Counted from the first letter of the stretch, positions 35,768 to 43,625 are shown. The stretch: 64,000 nucleotides of DNA from an uncultured Verrucomicrobiota bacterium (GCA_937996795.1 CALKUH010000029.1:37275-101274); one strand, 5' to 3'. The notes: generated by a model not told the origin, from the letters alone. Numbers and translations: made by a program.

Positions 35768-36805
35768 TCAATTCCCCTTGTGTTCATGCACGAAGTCGAC
35801 CAGCAGGCGGACGTGGTCCACCGGGGTGTGCTCGAGGATGCCGTGGCCGAGGTTGAAGATGTGGCCGGGGCGGCCGCGGACGGAGTCGAGGATGCGCGCG
35901 GCCTGGCGGCGGATTTCGTCGGGCGGGCCGAAGAGGACGACGGGGTCGAGGTTGCCCTGCACGGCGGTCGGGCGGCCGAGCGCATTCCACGCCGTGGCGA
36001 GGTCCACGCGCCAGTCCACGCCGAGCACCTCGCAACCCGCGTCGCGCATCAGGTTCAGGAATCCGCCCGTGCCGGTGCCGAAGTGGATGCGCGGCACGCG
36101 GCGATGCTGGACGGCGCGTTCCAGCGCCGCCCGCGAATAGGGCAGGGCGAAGCGCGCATAATCCGCGGGGCTCAGCGAGCCGGCCCAGCTGTCGAACAGC
36201 TGGATGGCGTCCACGCCGGCCGCAATCTGCGCCGCGAGGTAATCGCCCACCGCCTCCGCCAGCCGCCCGAGCAGGGCCGCCCAGGCGCCGGGATCGCGGT
36301 ACATGAACGCGCGCGCCTTGGCGAAGTCGCGCGAACTGCCGCCCTCGATGGCGTAGCAGGCGAGCGTAAACGGTGCGCCGGAGAATCCGATCAGCGGGCG
36401 GCGGCCGTTCAGCGCGCGCTGCGAGAGGCGGATGGCCTCGAGTGTGAAGCCGAGATCCGCGGCGGGGTTCACCGCGCGCAGGCGGTTCAGGTCGGTGGGT
36501 TCGCGGATCGGGTTGTGGATGACCGGTCCCTCGCCCTTGATGAACTCGAGCTGGAACCCCATCGGCTCCAGCAGCGTCAGGATGTCGGCGAAGATGATCG
36601 CGGCGTCGAGGTCGAACGCCTGCATCGGCTGCATCGTGACCTCGGCCGCGACGGCCGGGTCCTTGACCATGCCGAGGATGTTGCCGTGTTTTTCGCGCAG
36701 CGCGCGATACTCCGGCATATACCGGCCGGCCTGCCGCATCAGCCAGATGGGGGTGTGCGGGGTCGGTTCCCGTCGGCACGCGGCGAGAAAGGCGGATTCG
36801 CTCAT
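35768..36805 (-). CDS. hemE: Uroporphyrinogen decarboxylase
   Basis: 345 residues from the ATG at 36805. Decarboxylates the four acetate side chains of uroporphyrinogen III to give coproporphyrinogen III in the cytoplasm. Signature 1 IWLMRQAGRYMPEYRALR with the substrate-binding Arg residues is intact, as are AAIIFADILTLLEPMG, GFSGAPFTLACYAIEGGSS and FNLGHGILEHTPVDHV. The start codon overlaps the hemQ stop by four bases (ATGA), so the two are translationally coupled. Confidence 0.96.
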   Translation of the reverse strand: MSESAFLAACRREPTPHTPIWLMRQAGRYMPEYRALREKHGNILGMVKDPAVAAEVTMQPMQAFDLDAAIIFADILTLLEPMGFQLEFIKGEGPVIHNPIREPTDLNRLRAVNPAADLGFTLEAIRLSQRALNGRRPLIGFSGAPFTLACYAIEGGSSRDFAKARAFMYRDPGAWAALLGRLAEAVGDYLAAQIAAGVDAIQLFDSWAGSLSPADYARFALPYSRAALERAVQHRRVPRIHFGTGTGGFLNLMRDAGCEVLGVDWRVDLATAWNALGRPTAVQGNLDPVVLFGPPDEIRRQAARILDSVRGRPGHIFNLGHGILEHTPVDHVRLLVDFVHEHKGN

Positions 36806-37542
36806 GCCTGCACCATGCCGCCCGCGCGCTGCCAGATGGCCTTGCCGATGAAGAAGGGGCCGAGCCGCTCGAGGAATTCGGAGGTCTGCCGGGTCTTGCG
36901 CATCGCCTGCACCATCGCGGAGAGAGGGAAGAGTTCCTTTCCAATCAGGCCGATGACGAAGTCGTTGTCGTTCGTGTCGAGCCCGCGGCAGTCGAGGCGG
37001 ATGTCGTTGCCGAAATCGCCGGCGCTGAACAGTGCGCCGAGCGTCCCGTGCTCGCTGAGGATTTCCTTCTGCTCGGCGGCGGGCAGTTTCTCGAACGTGC
37101 CCTTGCGGCGCAGCGGATACCACACATGCCACGGCGCATCCGGGTTCGTCGCGCGCTGGATCGGCCGGTTGAAGAGGACGTGCGGCAAATCGGCCTCATA
37201 GCCGATCGAATAGGAGCGGCCGAGCATCGTGAACGCCGGTTTCAACGTGAGCTCGGAGAAAGCCGAGGAGGCGAGGAAGTCGCGCAGCTTGGAGACGAAG
37301 AACTCCGGTTGTTCGCTCCAGGTCAGCAGGCCGACGCCGGTGGGATCGTTGATGTCGCGGTAGAGGGTCGCCGGCATGCCGCTGCTGGCCAGCGCCTGTT
37401 CCAGCGCCTGCTCGTCGCGCGCGTTGCCGAACACGAGCAGCTGCATGAACAGGCGGCGGTTGAGCGAAATGACCTGGCCCGCCGCGTCGCGGCCCTTTTC
37501 GGACAGGTCGGGGATGGATGGGGGGGTGCCCTGCGGTTTCAT
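36802..37542 (-). CDS. hemQ: HemQ/ChdC coproheme decarboxylase (chlorite dismutase family)
   Basis: 246 residues from the ATG at 37542. The chlorite dismutase family is recognised by FTMLGRSYSIGYE, PWHVWYPLRRKGTFEKLPAAEQKEILSEHGTLGA and FVIGLIGKELFPLSAMVQAMRKTRQTSEFLERLGPFFIGK. The Tyr of VWYPLRRKG matches the catalytic tyrosine and the His of SEHG the proximal heme ligand of ChdC. The Arg that marks true chlorite dismutases is not evident. It converts coproheme III to heme b. Placement between hemL and hemE supports the heme role; members of this family within PVC-type bacteria are less studied than those of Firmicutes. Confidence 0.85.
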   Translation of the reverse strand: MKPQGTPPSIPDLSEKGRDAAGQVISLNRRLFMQLLVFGNARDEQALEQALASSGMPATLYRDINDPTGVGLLTWSEQPEFFVSKLRDFLASSAFSELTLKPAFTMLGRSYSIGYEADLPHVLFNRPIQRATNPDAPWHVWYPLRRKGTFEKLPAAEQKEILSEHGTLGALFSAGDFGNDIRLDCRGLDTNDNDFVIGLIGKELFPLSAMVQAMRKTRQTSEFLERLGPFFIGKAIWQRAGGMVQA

Positions 37543-37600
37543 AAAGGGTGGAAAATAGCGCAGCGCGCGCGGCTTCTCCAATCAGAAGTTGCGGCGCGGC

Positions 37601-38863
37601 CTACAGTGAATCCGCAAAGGCGGCGGCGGCTCGTTCCAGCACCGCGTCGTCGTGGGCGGTGGAAAGGAAGCTGACCTCGAAGGCGGAGGGCGGCATGTAG
37701 ACGCCCCGCCGCAGCAACTGGTGGAACATGGCGACGTAGGCGTCCTTGTCCGTGGCGAGCACCTCGTCGAAATCGCGCGGCGCGCGGTCGGTGAAGAAGA
37801 CCGAAAAGATGCTGCCCAGCGTCGGAATCTGCACCTTTCGGCCCTTGCGAGCGGCCGCCGCGCGGATTTCGCCGACCAGCTTCGCCGTGCGCGCCTCCAA
37901 TTCGGCATACGGCGGGTGATGCTGCAATTCGCGAAGCAACGCGAGTCCGGCGGCGACGGACACCGGATTCCCGCTCAGCGTGCCCGCCTGATAGACATCG
38001 CCCATCGGCGCCAGCCGTTCCATCACGTCGGCCCGGCCGCCCAGCGCGCCGACCGGCAGCCCGCCGCCGATGATCTTGCCGAGGCACGTCAGGTCCGGCG
38101 TCACGCCGCAGAGGGACTGGTAGCCGCCGAAGCAGAAGCGGAAGCCGCTGATCACCTCGTCGAACACCAGCAGCGCGCCGCACGCCGTCGCCTGCGCGCG
38201 GAGGAATTCCAGGAAACCGGGTTCGGGCGGGATGAGGCCGACGTTCGCCGCGACGGGTTCCACGATGATCGCCGCGAGGTCGCGCCCGTGCTCGCGCACC
38301 AGCGCCTCGACATCCTCGCGGTGGTTGTAGCGCGCCACGAGCGTGTTGGCGGCGCAGGGCGCGGGCACGCCGGCGGACGACGCCGACGCCACGCCCGCGA
38401 CGCCGCTGCCCGCCTTCACCAGCAGGCAGTCCGCGTGGCCGTGGTAGCAGCCGCTGAACTTCAGGATCTTGTTGCGTCCGGTGAACCCGCGCGCCACGCG
38501 CACGGCCGTCATGCACGCCTCGGTGCCCGAGCTGACGAGGCGCACGCGGTCCATCCCGGGGAACGCGGACTTGATCAGCTCCGCCATTTCGATCTCGGCC
38601 CGCGTCGTGACGGCGAAGCTGGTGCCCAGCCGCGTCGCACGCGCCACCGCTTCCACCACCGCCAGCGGCGCATGGCCGAGGATCAACGGCCCGAACGACA
38701 GGCAGAAATCGATGAGCACCTCCCCGTCCTCCGTCTCGAGGAAGGCGCCGTGCGCGCGTTTCGCATACAGCGGGTCGCGGCCGACGGAACGGAAGGCGCG
38801 GACGGGACTGTTTACGCCGCCGGGCATCGCGGCGAGCGCACGGTCTTTCAGGGAGTCATTCAT
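37601..38863 (-). CDS. hemL: Glutamate-1-semialdehyde 2,1-aminomutase
   Basis: 420 residues. A PLP enzyme converting glutamate-1-semialdehyde to 5-aminolevulinate, so the organism makes heme by the C5 route. Seen: PGGVNSPVRAFRSVG, SSGTEACMTAVRVARGFTGRNKILKFSGCYHGH, LLVFDEVISGFRF, and the PLP-binding Lys in LTCLGKIIGGGLPVGA. It is the first gene of the heme operon. Its 5' region holds a pair of the recurrent CAGACGTTG motifs, the nearer copy ending only 13 bases from the start codon, so the motif is probably inside the transcript. Confidence 0.96.
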   Translation of the reverse strand: MNDSLKDRALAAMPGGVNSPVRAFRSVGRDPLYAKRAHGAFLETEDGEVLIDFCLSFGPLILGHAPLAVVEAVARATRLGTSFAVTTRAEIEMAELIKSAFPGMDRVRLVSSGTEACMTAVRVARGFTGRNKILKFSGCYHGHADCLLVKAGSGVAGVASASSAGVPAPCAANTLVARYNHREDVEALVREHGRDLAAIIVEPVAANVGLIPPEPGFLEFLRAQATACGALLVFDEVISGFRFCFGGYQSLCGVTPDLTCLGKIIGGGLPVGALGGRADVMERLAPMGDVYQAGTLSGNPVSVAAGLALLRELQHHPPYAELEARTAKLVGEIRAAAARKGRKVQIPTLGSIFSVFFTDRAPRDFDEVLATDKDAYVAMFHQLLRRGVYMPPSAFEVSFLSTAHDDAVLERAAAAFADSL

Positions 38864-38875
38864 GCGGGCAGTTTT

Positions 38876-38924
38876 CCAACGTCTGTAAAAATGGCGATAT
38901 CAAACTTGCAACGTCTGTAAAAAG
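38876..38924. repeat. Paired CAACGTCTG motif, copy 2 (32-bp spacing)
   Basis: Two copies, ccaacgtctgtaaaaa (38876-38891) and cttgcaacgtctgtaaaaag (38905-38924), with cores starting at 38877 and 38909. The pair occupies the space between the divergent hemL gene and the hisF attenuator. A TTGTCA that could act as a -35 element for the his/trp transcript starts at 38927, right at the motif's edge. Confidence 0.8.
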
Positions 38925-38962
38925 ACTTGTCAGGCCGCCCGGCGATGCCTAATCCTCATCCC

Positions 38963-39016
38963 ATGAAATTTGCCTGGTGGCATCATCACACGGAAAGGGG
39001 TTCCAACCGAACCTGA
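38963..39016 (+). CDS. His/Trp leader peptide of the hisF-trpG operon
   Basis: A 17-codon open frame, MKFAWWHHHTERGSNRT, ending in TGA at 39014-39016. Two Trp codons (38975-38980) are directly followed by three His codons (38981-38989). The operon behind it makes both histidine (hisF, hisI) and tryptophan (trpE, trpG). Codon runs for the end-product amino acids in a short leader followed by a terminator are the hallmark of ribosome-mediated attenuation. No Shine-Dalgarno is obvious; the peptide may be read from a nearly leaderless transcript. Too short for ordinary gene calling. Confidence 0.82.
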   Translation: MKFAWWHHHTERGSNRT

Positions 39017-39043
39017 TGGTGTGGTGTTGTCGGTTGCAGCCCC
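38997..39043 (+). promoter_or_regulatory. Predicted antiterminator helix
   Basis: 38997-39009 pairs with 39031-39043: GGGG with CCCC, then U-G, U-A, one C-C mismatch, then CAACCG with CGGUUG, i.e. 12 of 13 positions. The 3' arm takes the CCCC that begins the terminator stem, so the two structures exclude each other. The 5' arm lies in the leader-peptide frame just after the Trp/His codons: a ribosome stalled there leaves it free, one reaching the TGA covers it. A third pairing, 38981-38991 with 39019-39029 (10 of 11), can involve the His codons themselves. Confidence 0.72.
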
Positions 39044-39067
39044 GGTTTGAAAAACCGGGGTTTTTTT
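39040..39067 (+). terminator. Factor-independent terminator of the his/trp attenuator
   Basis: Perfect 9-bp stem ccccggttt / aaaccgggg with loop gaa, followed by seven T (39061-39067). It lies 24 bases before the hisF start and no plus-strand gene ends upstream of it other than the leader peptide, so it acts as an attenuator rather than as an operon end. Confidence 0.88.
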
Positions 39068-39091
39068 GTTTGTGGCGGGTGGCGGACGAAC

Positions 39092-39853
39092 ATGCTGGCG
39101 AAACGAATCATACCGTGCCTGGACATTGCGGGCGGACGCGTCGTGAAGGGCGTGAAGTTTGTGGAACTTCGCGATGCGGGCGACCCGGTCGAGGCGGCGC
39201 GCGCCTATGAGGCGCAGGGCGCCGATGAACTGACGTTCCTCGACATCACCGCGTCGCACGAGGCGCGGGCGACGATCGAGGACGTGGTGCGCGCAGTGGC
39301 GGCGCAGGTGTTTATGCCGCTGACCGTGGGCGGCGGCGTGCGCGCGGTGGCCGACGTCCGCCGGATGCTGCTCGCGGGCGCGGACAAGGTGTCGGTGAAC
39401 TCCGCGGCGGTGGCGAATCCCGACCTGATCCGCGAGGGCGCGGAGCAATTCGGCAGCCAGTGCATCGTGCTGGCGATTGATGCGCGGCGCCGGGCGGACG
39501 GCTCGGGCTGGGAGGTGTTCACGCACGGCGGGCGGAAGCCGACCGGGCTCGACGCGGTGCAGTGGGCGGTGGATGGCGTGCGGCGCGGGGCGGGGGAAAT
39601 CCTGCTGACGAGCATGGACGCGGACGGCACGAAGAACGGCTACGACCTGGGGCTGACGCGCGCGGTGTCGGAGGCCGTGAATGTGCCGGTCATCGCGTCC
39701 GGCGGCGCGGGCACGCTGCAACACCTCGTCGAGGCGGTGACGGAGGGCAAGGCGGACGCCGTGCTCGCGGCGTCGATTTTCCATTTCGGCGAGTTTACGA
39801 TCGGACAGGCGAAGCAGTTCATGAAGGCGAAGGGCGTCACGGTTCGGGGGTGA
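39092..39853 (+). CDS. hisF: Imidazole glycerol phosphate synthase, cyclase subunit
   Basis: 253 residues from the ATG at 39092. A TIM-barrel enzyme that, with HisH, converts PRFAR and ammonia to imidazole glycerol phosphate and AICAR. Seen: RIIPCLDIAGGRVVKGVKF with the catalytic Asp of the first strand, ELTFLDITAS, PLTVGGGVRAVADVRRMLLAGADKVSVNSAAV, LLTSMDADGTKNGYDLGLTRAV with the second catalytic Asp, and PVIASGGAGTLQHL. The open frame extends upstream through the terminator, but the leader and terminator rule out an earlier start. First structural gene after the attenuator. Confidence 0.97.
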   Translation: MLAKRIIPCLDIAGGRVVKGVKFVELRDAGDPVEAARAYEAQGADELTFLDITASHEARATIEDVVRAVAAQVFMPLTVGGGVRAVADVRRMLLAGADKVSVNSAAVANPDLIREGAEQFGSQCIVLAIDARRRADGSGWEVFTHGGRKPTGLDAVQWAVDGVRRGAGEILLTSMDADGTKNGYDLGLTRAVSEAVNVPVIASGGAGTLQHLVEAVTEGKADAVLAASIFHFGEFTIGQAKQFMKAKGVTVRG

Positions 39854-39860
39854 GGAAATT

Positions 39861-39895
39861 CAGAATGCAGAAAGCAGAATGAAGAAAGAAGAAGG
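39861..39895 (+). repeat. CAGAATG heptamer repeat in the hisF-hisI gap
   Basis: Five in-phase 7-mers: cagaatg, cagaaag, cagaatg, aagaaag, aagaagg. The last unit provides the AAGAAGG that probably serves as ribosome-binding site for hisI. Confidence 0.75.
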
Positions 39896-39897
39896 CG

Positions 39898-40311
39898 ATG
39901 AGCAAAGAACTGGAAGAAGGCGGCGAGCTGAAATTGGATTTCGACAAGCTGGAGAAGGCGGTGGCCCAGTCGAAGGGCATCATTCCCGTCGCGATCCAGC
40001 ATGCCGATACGCGCGAGGTGATCCTCGTGGCATACACGAACGAACTCGCGTTCCGCAAATCGGTCGAGACGCGCTCGCTGGTCCTGTGGAGCACGTCGCG
40101 CAAGGAGTTGTGGGAAAAGGGCAAGTCGTCCGGCGAGACGTTCGACCTGCTGGAGGTGCGCGTGAACTGCGAGCAGAACTCGCTGCTCTACGTCGTGCGC
40201 CCGCGCCGCGGCGACATCTGCCACACGAAGAACCGGGCGGGCAAACCGCGGAACTGCTACTATCGACGCCTCGATTTCGAGACGATGAAGCTGGAAAATT
40301 TGGACCCGTGA
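39898..40311 (+). CDS. hisI: Phosphoribosyl-AMP cyclohydrolase-like protein HisI
   Basis: 137 residues, the size of monofunctional HisI, which opens the adenine ring of phosphoribosyl-AMP in histidine synthesis. The family core is clear: VILVAYTNELAFRKSVETRSLVLWSTSRKELWEKGKSSGETFDLLEVRVNC...CHTKNRAGKPRNCYYRRLDFE. The three zinc Cys (VNC, ICHT, NCYY) are present. The magnesium-binding acidic triad normally written D-C-D-x-D reads N-C-E-Q-N here, so two of the three Asp are Asn. Position between hisF and trpE supports a histidine role, but the metal site is unusual. Confidence 0.83.
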   Translation: MSKELEEGGELKLDFDKLEKAVAQSKGIIPVAIQHADTREVILVAYTNELAFRKSVETRSLVLWSTSRKELWEKGKSSGETFDLLEVRVNCEQNSLLYVVRPRRGDICHTKNRAGKPRNCYYRRLDFETMKLENLDP

Positions 40312-40320
40312 AGAAGAGGT

Positions 40321-40341
40321 GACCGGTCACTGGTCACTGAA
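40321..40341 (+). repeat. GGTCACT heptamer repeat in the hisI-trpE gap
   Basis: Three 7-mers gaccggt, cactggt, cactgaa in the 38-base gap between hisI and trpE. Confidence 0.55.
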
Positions 40342-40349
40342 TAAAGAAC

Positions 40350-41879
40350 ATGCACTGCACTCCCGACAAAGCGACGTTCCTGGAGAAGGCGAAACTCGGC
40401 AACCTCGTGCCGGTGTGGCGCGAGTTGCTGGCGGACCAGGAGACGCCGGTGTCCGCCTACGGCAAGTTGCGCCAGTTCCTGCGCGGGCGGTCCGGGCCTG
40501 CGCAGACGTTCCTGCTGGAGAGCGTTGAGGGCGGGGAGCACATCGCCCGCTATTCCTTTCTCGGGGGCGGTCCGCGCGCGGTGTTCACGAGCCGCGGGGC
40601 GTTGTGCGAAGTCGCCTACGCCGATGGGCGCGTGGAGCGCGTGGAGGCCGGCGACCCGCTGGAGGTGTTGCGCGCGCACATGGCGCAGTACCGCCCGGTG
40701 ATCGACCCGGCGCTGCCGCGGTTCCACGGCGGCGCGGTGGGCTACATCGGCTATGACGCGATCGCCCGGTTTGAACCGCGCGTGCCGCTGGCGAAGCGGG
40801 AGGTCCACGATTGGCCCGACATCCTGATGGCGGTGACGGACACGCTGCTGATTTTCGATCACACGCGCCACACGCTGAAGGTGGTGTCGAACGTGCACAT
40901 CGACGGCGACGCGGGCGCGGCCTATGACGCGGCCGTGCGCCAGCTTGACGCCCTGTGCGCCGCGCTGACGGCGCCGCAGCCGCACCAGGTGGTGGACATC
41001 CATGCGCGACCGGCGCCGCTGGCCGCGCGGTCGAACCTGACGCGGGAGCAGTTCCGCGAGGCGGTGCACAAGGCGAAGGAATACATCCGCGCGGGCGACA
41101 TCATCCAGGTCGTGCTGTCGCAGCGGTTCGAAACGGACTACAGCGGGGACCCGCTTGATTTGTATCGCGCGATCCGCTGCGTGAATCCGTCGCCGTATCT
41201 CTATTGCCTCGAATTCGGCGGCCGCGCGGTCGTCGGTTCGTCGCCCGAAATCCACGTGCGCAACGAGGAGGGGCGCGTCGAGGTGCGGCCCATCGCGGGC
41301 ACGCGTCCGCGGTCGGACGACGCCGCGCAGGACCAGGCGCTGGCGGACGAGTTGCTCGCCGATCCGAAGGAGCGCGCGGAACACATCATGCTGGTGGACC
41401 TGGGCCGCAACGACCTGGGCCGCGTGTGCCGCTACGGCTCCGTGCGCGTGCCGGAACTGATGGTCATCGAACGCTACAGCCACGTGATGCACATCGTGTC
41501 GGATGTCGTCGGCGAACTGGCGGCCGGGCGCGACGCCTACGACGTGATGCGCGCGACCTTCCCGGCGGGCACGGTCAGCGGCGCGCCGAAGATCCGCGCG
41601 ATGGAGATCGTGGGCGAATTGGAGCCGGACCGCCGCGGGCCCTACGCCGGCGCGATCGGCTATTTCGGGTTTTCCGGCAACCTCGACTCGTGCATCACGA
41701 TCCGCACGGCGCTGCTCGACGGCCGCAAAGCGTATGTGCAGGCGGGCGCGGGCATTGTGGCGGACTCGGATCCGGACAAGGAGTACGAGGAAACCTGCAA
41801 CAAGGCGCGCGGCATGCTGGTGGCGCTCGCCCTCTCGCGGCGGTTTACCGAGGCGCGTGCCGGGGGAGGCCTGTCATGA
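40350..41879 (+). CDS. trpE: Anthranilate synthase component I
   Basis: 509 residues. Converts chorismate and ammonia to anthranilate, the first step of tryptophan synthesis. The N-terminal feedback site is intact (FLLESVEGGEHIARYSFLG, the LLES motif that binds Trp), so the enzyme is probably inhibited by tryptophan as well as controlled by attenuation. Catalytic signatures: SPEIHVRNEEGRVEVRPIAGTRPR, LVDLGRNDLGRVC, PAGTVSGAPKIRAMEIVGELE and IGYFGFSGNLDSCITIRTALL. The stop overlaps the trpG start by four bases (ATGA). Confidence 0.95.
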   Translation: MHCTPDKATFLEKAKLGNLVPVWRELLADQETPVSAYGKLRQFLRGRSGPAQTFLLESVEGGEHIARYSFLGGGPRAVFTSRGALCEVAYADGRVERVEAGDPLEVLRAHMAQYRPVIDPALPRFHGGAVGYIGYDAIARFEPRVPLAKREVHDWPDILMAVTDTLLIFDHTRHTLKVVSNVHIDGDAGAAYDAAVRQLDALCAALTAPQPHQVVDIHARPAPLAARSNLTREQFREAVHKAKEYIRAGDIIQVVLSQRFETDYSGDPLDLYRAIRCVNPSPYLYCLEFGGRAVVGSSPEIHVRNEEGRVEVRPIAGTRPRSDDAAQDQALADELLADPKERAEHIMLVDLGRNDLGRVCRYGSVRVPELMVIERYSHVMHIVSDVVGELAAGRDAYDVMRATFPAGTVSGAPKIRAMEIVGELEPDRRGPYAGAIGYFGFSGNLDSCITIRTALLDGRKAYVQAGAGIVADSDPDKEYEETCNKARGMLVALALSRRFTEARAGGGLS

Positions 41880-42439
41880 TTCTCGTCATCGACAACTACG
41901 ATTCGTTCACCTTCAACCTCGTGCAATACTTCGGCGAACTCGGCGCGGAGCTGAAGATCGTGCGCAACGACGAGGTAACCGTCGCGGAGATCGAAGCGAT
42001 GAAGCCGGAGCGCATTGTCGTCAGCCCCGGCCCGTGCTCGCCGACGGAGGCGGGCGTGTCGTGCGACGTGATCGCGCATTTCGGGCGGAAAATGCCGGTG
42101 TTCGGCGTCTGCCTCGGCCACCAGTGCATGGGGCAGGTGTTCGGCGGGCGCGTGGTTCGCGCGGACCGGCTGATGCACGGGAAAACGTCGCCGATCCTGC
42201 ACGACGGAACCTCCGTGCTGCGCGGGATGCCGAATCCGTTCGACGCCATCCGCTATCACTCGCTGCTGGTGGAGCGGGCGACGCTGCCGCCCGAGCTGCG
42301 CATCACGGCGGAAACGGCGGAGGGCGAAATCATGGGGTTGCAGCACGCGACGCTGCCGATCCACGGCGTGCAGTTCCACCCCGAGTCGATCCTTACGCAG
42401 GACGGCAAGCGGATCCTGAAGAACTTCCTGGACTTGTAG
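41876..42439 (+). CDS. trpG: Anthranilate synthase glutamine amidotransferase (component II)
   Basis: 187 residues from an ATG that shares ATGA with the trpE stop; GGGGGAGG lies upstream. Class I glutamine amidotransferase with nucleophile Cys in VFGVCLGHQCMGQ and His/Glu in GVQFHPESILT, plus NYDSFTFNLVQYFGELG and VVSPGPCSPTEAG. It supplies ammonia to TrpE and in many bacteria also serves as PabA for folate synthesis; no pabB is present here. It ends the attenuated his/trp operon. Confidence 0.94.
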   Translation: MILVIDNYDSFTFNLVQYFGELGAELKIVRNDEVTVAEIEAMKPERIVVSPGPCSPTEAGVSCDVIAHFGRKMPVFGVCLGHQCMGQVFGGRVVRADRLMHGKTSPILHDGTSVLRGMPNPFDAIRYHSLLVERATLPPELRITAETAEGEIMGLQHATLPIHGVQFHPESILTQDGKRILKNFLDL

Positions 42440-42498
42440 GGTTCCGCGCGCCGTCTTGCGCCCGCGCCGTCTTTGGCATACGTTCGGGGGACAACCGC

Positions 42499-43614
42499 AT
42501 GGACGAACATCGCGACATTTACACCAAGCCGGCGTCCAAGCAGGACGCGCCCGAAGCGCTTCCGGCGCCCGAGCCCACGCCGGCGGACCTGCGCGCGAAA
42601 ACGCGGCGGCGCACGATCCTGTCCTCGTCCATCATGATCCTGCTGCTGGCCGGCGCGGCGACGTATTTTTTCAAGCAGGAGAAGGCCCTGGAGGAGAAGG
42701 CCAAGGCGCAGCAGGACGAACCCGCGGCGCTGGAGGAATCGATTCGTTCCGGGCGCGAGGCGCTGCGCCCGACGCCCGTCGCCTCCATCGGCTCGCCGGA
42801 ATTGCCGGACATCCGCGCCTCCCTGAACACGGCCGCCCAGCAGCCTCCGCCCGAACTCGCGCCGTCTAAAATGTCGGAGGTGATGACGGCGTTGCGGCAG
42901 GCCAGCGATTACATGGCGAACAAGGAATGGGATTCGGCGGAAACGCAGGTGCGCCGCGCGCTCGACCTCTGGCCCGACATGAACGCCGCGCTCCGCCTGC
43001 TCGGCGCGATCTACCTGCAGCGCGGCCAGTTCGACCAGGCCATCCTGACGCTCGAAAAGGCGATCAAGGGCGATCCGTTCAGCGCCGATTCGTTCAACAA
43101 CCTCGCCACCGCCTACCTGCAGCGCAACCAACTGGAACGCGCGGAGGACTTGTTGCTGACCGCGCTCCAGATCCGTCCGGACAGCCCGGTGTCGCAGACG
43201 AATCTCGGGTTGCTGTACATCCTGTGGGGCCGCTACGACCAGTCGGCGGAGCACCTGCAGGCGGCGGTCCGGCTGATGCCCGACAACCACAGTGTGCGCA
43301 ACAACCTCGGCGTCTCGCTGCTGCGCCTGGGCCGCTACGACGAGGCGCGCACGCATTTCCAGCACCTGATCAACCGCCAGTCGTCGCGGCCCGAGGCGTA
43401 CTTCAACATGGCTATCACGCACGTGCTGGAACGCAACTATCCCGAGGCGCTGTCGTGGTTGCGCCAGGGCGCCGCGCGCTGCACGCCCGTCGAGGCCCAG
43501 CGTCACCTGATGGACAGCGATCTGGATCCGCTCCGCCCGCTGCCGGAATTCCAATCGCTCGTGCGCGAAGTCACGCAGCCGCGGCAGATGATGCCGCGCC
43601 CGCCGGCGAGCTGA
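42499..43614 (+). CDS. Membrane-anchored TPR protein
   Basis: 371 residues from the ATG at 42499. A short cytoplasmic N-terminus (KTRRRT) precedes one membrane helix (ILSSSIMILLLAGAATYFF), then a charged, Pro-rich linker and five or six tetratricopeptide repeats (about 135-330; e.g. NAALRLLGAIYLQRGQFDQAILTLEKAIKGDPFSADSFNNLATAYLQRNQLERAEDLLLTALQIRPDS). It presents a TPR scaffold to the periplasm, probably for an envelope assembly. It lies 59 bases after trpG and 11 before larB; any shared function is not evident. Confidence 0.8.
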   Translation: MDEHRDIYTKPASKQDAPEALPAPEPTPADLRAKTRRRTILSSSIMILLLAGAATYFFKQEKALEEKAKAQQDEPAALEESIRSGREALRPTPVASIGSPELPDIRASLNTAAQQPPPELAPSKMSEVMTALRQASDYMANKEWDSAETQVRRALDLWPDMNAALRLLGAIYLQRGQFDQAILTLEKAIKGDPFSADSFNNLATAYLQRNQLERAEDLLLTALQIRPDSPVSQTNLGLLYILWGRYDQSAEHLQAAVRLMPDNHSVRNNLGVSLLRLGRYDEARTHFQHLINRQSSRPEAYFNMAITHVLERNYPEALSWLRQGAARCTPVEAQRHLMDSDLDPLRPLPEFQSLVREVTQPRQMMPRPPAS

Positions 43615-43625
43615 ACAGGACGGCC

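Noticed and set aside
36802..37542. True chlorite dismutase
   Set aside because: The catalytic Tyr, proximal His and heme-operon context fit ChdC/HemQ, and the distal Arg typical of chlorite-degrading enzymes is not evident.
39040..39067. Terminator as the end of an upstream plus-strand gene
   Set aside because: Upstream of it hemL reads the other way; the only plus-strand frame before it is the leader peptide, so attenuation is the better reading.
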